Source: an uncultured bacterium (GTDB taxonomy: Bacteria > Spirochaetota > UBA4802 > UB4802). From it: a DNA stretch of 36,613 nt. Each line of letters opens with the position of its first letter. The first letter of the stretch is position 1. Under the pieces are notes generated by a model. That model was not told the DNA's origin and ran no database searches. It saw only the letters and a program-made list of their open reading frames with translations. Shown piece after piece: positions 33,550 through 36,613 of this stretch. The translations under genes were made by a program, and so were the position numbers. The DNA lies in NCBI GenBank assembly GCA_937920495.1, contig CALEUQ010000084.1:1-36613 (forward strand), in the 5' to 3' direction.

Positions 33550-34518
33550 TTATCGTATAGGTAATGGCACAATACTCATGGGATTTGCCTGCACGCCATC
33601 AACCAGAAGTGACACATGTAGATGTGGACCCGTTGACATACCGGTGCTGCCCACAGTGCCAATAAGCTGTCCAGCCACAACCTTATCACCACTTGCAACA
33701 AGAAGCTTGTCCAGATGCATATAGTACGTGAATATGCCGTTCCCATGATGTATGATAATCATATTGCCTTCATAAAAAAGCATCTCGGCAAGCACCACAA
33801 TACCATCAAGCATTGCATACACAGGATCCCCGGTATCTCCGTTTAAGTCAATGCCGCGATGTATGCGCGTGACCTTTTGTGTCTTTCCCGTGGTACTGTC
33901 ACGAAGTATATATATTCGCTGTGACCAGAATTGCGAATTAACCTCATGCACATCCCTTGGATGATATGCTCTACCACGTATCAGATTGCCAAATTGTGTG
34001 GAAAACGCTTTTTGTTTTTTTTCAGCACACACTTTAATAAACTCCTGTACCTGTGGCGATTCCAAGTATTCTTTTTTTGAAAACTTGCCCAAATCCATAG
34101 GAATGGTTGAAATTAAAAATTTTGTCTTTGTAACTTCTACAGGGATTTCAACCTTTTTTGTACCGATAGTTACTGAAAATATATATACTCCTGGCTTTTC
34201 ATCAGGTGCAATAGCAAAAAAACCTCTGAATCCCCAGCTTTGCTTTGCGACAGGGATAGTTTTCCCTTTAAATGTTACAGCAATTTCTTTTATATCGAAC
34301 GCAGGAATTATCTCATAATATACAACATTTCCCTGTGCAAAGTTGTGAGCAAACAGCATGCAGGCAACATCATCGCTATTGTGAGTGATAACCTTTACGT
34401 CAGTAGCAGTAAAATTTTTTGGCAATGGTGTTTTGGCGATAGTTACCGGTGTAATATCCCTTGCACAGGAAAGCATGAAACACAGCACACCAATCAATGC
34501 ACATAACCTTTTATTCAT
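33550..34518 (-). CDS. M23 (LytM) family metallopeptidase lipoprotein
   Basis: 322 residues from the ATG at 34518 (GAGG six bases upstream); an in-frame TTG at 34524 is less likely. A lipoprotein signal ends at FMLSC (C18). A middle beta-rich region (about 40-135) resembles an Ig-like domain, followed by the C-terminal M23 domain. Zinc ligands are H220 and D224 (HRGIDLNG) and H301 within the HLH motif (GPHLHVS), with H268 in TYYMHLD nearby. All catalytic positions are present, so it should cleave peptidoglycan cross-links rather than act as a degenerate EnvC-type activator. It stands alone between a toxin-antitoxin pair and a noncoding region. Confidence 0.9.
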   Translation of the reverse strand: MNKRLCALIGVLCFMLSCARDITPVTIAKTPLPKNFTATDVKVITHNSDDVACMLFAHNFAQGNVVYYEIIPAFDIKEIAVTFKGKTIPVAKQSWGFRGFFAIAPDEKPGVYIFSVTIGTKKVEIPVEVTKTKFLISTIPMDLGKFSKKEYLESPQVQEFIKVCAEKKQKAFSTQFGNLIRGRAYHPRDVHEVNSQFWSQRIYILRDSTTGKTQKVTRIHRGIDLNGDTGDPVYAMLDGIVVLAEMLFYEGNMIIIHHGNGIFTYYMHLDKLLVASGDKVVAGQLIGTVGSTGMSTGPHLHVSLLVDGVQANPMSIVPLPIR

Positions 34519-34649
34519 TACCAACCTCAGAAAGTCTATTATACTTTGTTATAGCATTATAGAATCACGATGATGTTTTTTTACAATTATATTTTCTTCT
34601 TTGCAATTTTTTGTTGATCCCCGCCGAAGCACGCTCGCATCCTAACGCG

Positions 34650-34787
34650 CCGTACTGAGTTTATCGAAGTACGGTTGCTGAGCCCAGTCGGAGCATGGTT
34701 GCTGAGCTTGTCGAAGCATGGTTGCTGAGCCCAGTCGAAGCACGCCGTACTGAGTTTATCGAAGTACGCCGTACATCCCTGTACGGC
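34650..34787. repeat. Tandem array of five ~24-base hairpin units plus a closing hairpin
   Basis: Units have the plan stem-GAGNNN..GTCGA-stem. Units 1 and 5 (34650-34674, 34746-34768) have the stem CGTACT/AGTACG; units 2, 3 and 4 (TGCT/AGCA at 34676-34695, 34700-34718, 34723-34742) have a different stem around nearly the same 11-12-base loop. The changes on the two arms compensate each other. A perfect hairpin GCCGTACA-TCCC-TGTACGGC closes the array at 34768-34787. The TGAGCTTGTCGAAGC core is, as I recall, widespread as a REP-like intergenic repeat. The array lies inside 34519-35018, a 500-base gap between divergent genes; besides it and the 27-base repeat I see no gene there. Confidence 0.8.
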
Positions 34788-34863
34788 ACGTGTATAAGTC
34801 TTTTTTTAACTATTAATATTTGCATTAGAATTAAAAGCACTTACATTTTTTTGTATTTTGTAT

Positions 34864-34890
34864 AATTTTCCCAAAACTACAGAATGAGCC
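34864..34890 (+). repeat. 27-base repeat, copy 2 (AATTTTCCCAAAA...AATGAGCC)
   Basis: It matches 3499-3525 at 23 of 27 positions and lies 77 bases after the last hairpin of the array (copy 1 lies 73 bases after its hairpin). The shared arrangement at two loci 31 kb apart suggests one composite element, now partly eroded. Confidence 0.5.
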
Positions 34891-35018
34891 ACATAATTTT
34901 AAAAAATTGTTTTTTAAAAGTGTACTACACTACCACTAAAACTAATTGACAGATTACCTAATGTATGCATTCTTTTATTGCATACATAGATTGTAATATA
35001 AAACTTCTGGAGGGAATT

Positions 35019-35510
35019 ATGGATTTTGAGACCACTACCTGTATTTCTCACACACATCTTGGTATACTGAGCCTGTATGCTAAAAGATTAGCGTTACCTC
35101 TTAGATCGCTCATTGTCTATCTGTTAATGTATGCTGCTAAAAAAGAAAAAAGAGAGTATGTTGCATTTAAACGCATAGCCTACCGCAAACGGGATAAGAA
35201 TAATCCCTGGAAGAGAGTGCATCTGGTGTTGTATCAGTCCGAGTATGAGTTCTTCTTAGATGTGAAGAAGCTGTGGAAGATGTCCATAGCCAATGCCATT
35301 GCGTTTTGTGTGGATAATGTGCTGGAAGAATTTTTTTTGTATTTTGAGAAGCGTTTAAAAGAAATAAATTCCGATAACTATCCTGATAATTTACTCAGCT
35401 ATTACGAAAACAGGTCATATACATTTGATTTTTACAGGGAAAAAGGCATCCATTGCCTCAAATTCTACTGGGGACCACCGCCAAAAATCCTGAGAAGAGC
35501 ACACATATAA
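35019..35510 (+). CDS. Hypothetical protein, possibly DUF1564-like
   Basis: 163 residues starting at the ATG at 35019, which has a strong GGAGGG site; an earlier in-frame ATG at 34965 is not supported. It is soluble and basic. The central part (about 75-115: KRVHLVLYQSEYEFFLDVKK, LWKMSIANAIAFCVDN) resembles, from memory, DUF1564 proteins of Leptospira, which look like RHH/Arc-type DNA-binding folds. The C-terminus (about 130-163) holds YYENRSYTFDFYREKG and KFYWGPPPK. The family call is tentative; it could be a spirochaete orphan. Confidence 0.6.
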   Translation: MDFETTTCISHTHLGILSLYAKRLALPLRSLIVYLLMYAAKKEKREYVAFKRIAYRKRDKNNPWKRVHLVLYQSEYEFFLDVKKLWKMSIANAIAFCVDNVLEEFFLYFEKRLKEINSDNYPDNLLSYYENRSYTFDFYREKGIHCLKFYWGPPPKILRRAHI

Positions 35511-35652
35511 CAAAAAATACTAAAGCTAATATCAGTTACTAACAACCCACATAGCGCAGCTTTAAATTAGCAGGGTAAGAAGTGTCTTCATTTCAGATTC
35601 ATTGAGCTGTATAAGAAAACGTCTTGTAGGAATAATATCAAAAACTTGATGC

Positions 35653-35681
35653 TTGATTTTTTTGCAATTCTTATATATACT
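35653..35681 (+). promoter_or_regulatory. Sigma-70-type promoter candidate for the gene at 35723
   Basis: TTGATT (35653-35658) and TATACT (35676-35681) are 17 bases apart and place a start near 35688, about 35 bases before the ATG at 35723 and 23 before its ribosome-binding site. The -10 box matches five of six consensus bases. Spacing and position are good. Confidence 0.55.
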
Positions 35682-35722
35682 GATAGTATCACACACACAA
35701 TGATTACCCCAAGGAGGTTTGT

Positions 35723-36076
35723 ATGTCCACACAGGTTTCTTTCAGTAAGCTTGAAAAAGAATTCCTTCCCCACTTCAGAGAACAAATAAGCACATCAGAA
35801 GACATTGTTGATGTGCAAAAATACTTTTCTCATACCATAAAAGAGATGTTACAAAAAGCTTTTGGGAAAGATGAAATAATTGTAAACGAGGAAGACATTG
35901 AACTTACTTCTACTGCCCCTTATTATAGTATAAAGAATATGGGCATGTCCATACAACACATATGGGAAAATTCAGATTTAAAGGACATAATTAAGCGATT
36001 TGCTGAGGTGGCCCACAAGCGCTATCTTCATTTGCAAAAAAATCCATCAAAAACCAACAAGAAGATACGCAGATAA
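35723..36076 (+). CDS. Hypothetical soluble protein
   Basis: 117 residues, function not recognised. A strong ribosome-binding site (AAGGAGG at 35711-35717) supports the ATG. It is predicted alpha-helical, with an acidic middle (KDEIIVNEEDIELTS) and a basic C-terminus (NPSKTNKKIRR). No membrane segment or signal is present. It stands alone with its own promoter. A 5-bp hairpin (CAGCC 36081-36085 with GGCTG 36096-36100) follows the stop codon and may be a weak terminator. Confidence 0.7.
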   Translation: MSTQVSFSKLEKEFLPHFREQISTSEDIVDVQKYFSHTIKEMLQKAFGKDEIIVNEEDIELTSTAPYYSIKNMGMSIQHIWENSDLKDIIKRFAEVAHKRYLHLQKNPSKTNKKIRR

Positions 36077-36134
36077 CACACAGCCCATTATTTTTGGCTG
36101 ATGCAAATTTTATTATATTATAGAAAGAAATACT

Positions 36135-36503
36135 TTATTTACTTAATTTCTCCATTATTTTTTTTCTATATTCGTAATCCGTAACATGGATGCCTTTCTG
36201 CTCCATGAGTATGTTGTATTTAAGTTGTTTTGCATTAAGCTTGTGGACAAGCACCTTCATTTCTTCATCATCGTAACAGGCATCAATAAGCTGTTGCAGT
36301 GAATAAATTTCTTTACGCAACTCCACCTCTTCAGGAACTATCCCCGCATTTTTTAAAATTTTGTACGCCATGCGAAGCTCTGGTGGCACATTATCCAGTT
36401 CATCCTTTGGCAATGGCTTGCCCATCCCCGGCAGGTTATCAAACTCCCCACGTTCCATTGCCTCACGTATACGCTGTTCAGCTATCAATTCAAAAATATA
36501 CAT
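36135..36503 (-). CDS. DUF1992 / YhdN-type (DnaJ-C28-like) protein
   Basis: 122 residues from the ATG at 36503; a longer in-frame reading from 36599 adds 32 hydrophobic residues not seen in the family. The family signature is at the N-terminus: LIAEQRIREAMERGEFDNLP, then GMGKPLP and DELDNVPPELRMAYKILKNAG. This corresponds to the DUF1992 domain, also called DnaJ homologue subfamily C member 28, conserved region. E. coli YhdN has about the same length. The biochemical role is not established. The ribosome-binding site is weak. The right edge of the window (36504-36613) shows no further gene. Confidence 0.88.
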   Translation of the reverse strand: MYIFELIAEQRIREAMERGEFDNLPGMGKPLPKDELDNVPPELRMAYKILKNAGIVPEEVELRKEIYSLQQLIDACYDDEEMKVLVHKLNAKQLKYNILMEQKGIHVTDYEYRKKIMEKLSK

Positions 36504-36613
36504 AATTTGACTATATTCAGAATTTAGGATATTGTATATAGCAAAAATAATTAATAAACCTTCTTTTGTAAAATATTTTTTATGTATAACCATGACCATC
36601 CCAGCGGGGGCCA

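Noticed and set aside
34650-34787. CRISPR array or tRNA-like RNA
   Set aside because: Units abut without unique spacers, stems vary between units, and no cloverleaf or CCA-type end can be drawn.

Overview
The window is AT-rich, gene-dense bacterial chromosome with Gram-negative envelope genes: a TonB/ExbB/ExbD energiser and lipoprotein signal sequences. The density of two-component and SpoIIE-type phosphatase genes, the lipoprotein-like 7TM phosphatase, and several orphan proteins that feel Leptospira-like suggest an anaerobic or facultative member of the Spirochaetota. That placement is an inference; no rRNA or tRNA gene is present to fix it.

Layout. 1-1700: start of a REP-associated (Y1) transposase running off the left edge, six direct copies of GGGGTCAGAGC, then an RlmD/RumA-type rRNA methyltransferase that carries an inverted pair of the same repeat in frame inside its coding sequence. 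1701-3272: exbB-exbD-tonB. 3588-11803: a signalling block with two SpoIIE/PP2C phosphatases (one membrane-bound, one with a receiver domain), a STAS-histidine-kinase-like ATPase, a STAS-like partner, a small Fis-type DNA-binding protein and three unrecognised proteins. 12055-14372: a short SPFH protein coupled to an ABC-F ATPase. 14449-16800: Cache-HAMP histidine kinase plus a receiver-only regulator.

16983-27346 is the centrepiece: a ten-gene minus-strand operon for a group 4 membrane-bound [NiFe] hydrogenase (HycE/HyfG, HycG, HycD, HycF and one HycC/HyfB-like antiporter subunit), its HycI-type maturation protease, a HydB/HydG-like iron-sulfur and flavin pair, a molybdopterin FdhF-like protein, and a terminal receiver-only regulator followed by a terminator. 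The hydrogenase keeps its four nickel-ligand cysteines and a HycE-like C-terminal tail. The FdhF-like subunit has Gly where formate dehydrogenases have Sec/Cys and Ala where they have the catalytic Arg, so the complex should not simply be called formate hydrogenlyase.

27516-28119 holds a decayed toxin-antitoxin pair (AbrB-like antitoxin with an internal stop, PIN toxin with a frameshift). 28352-32743 is a three-gene signalling operon: an unknown protein, a sensorless hybrid kinase, and a 950-residue protein carrying a NarX-like kinase and a NarL-like regulator in one chain. 32886-33537 is an intact VapBC pair with a clear promoter and ATGCAT repeats. 33550-34518 is an M23 lipoprotein; 34519-35018 is a 500-bp noncoding stretch with a hairpin repeat array. 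The right end has two unrecognised small proteins and a DUF1992 (YhdN-like) protein.
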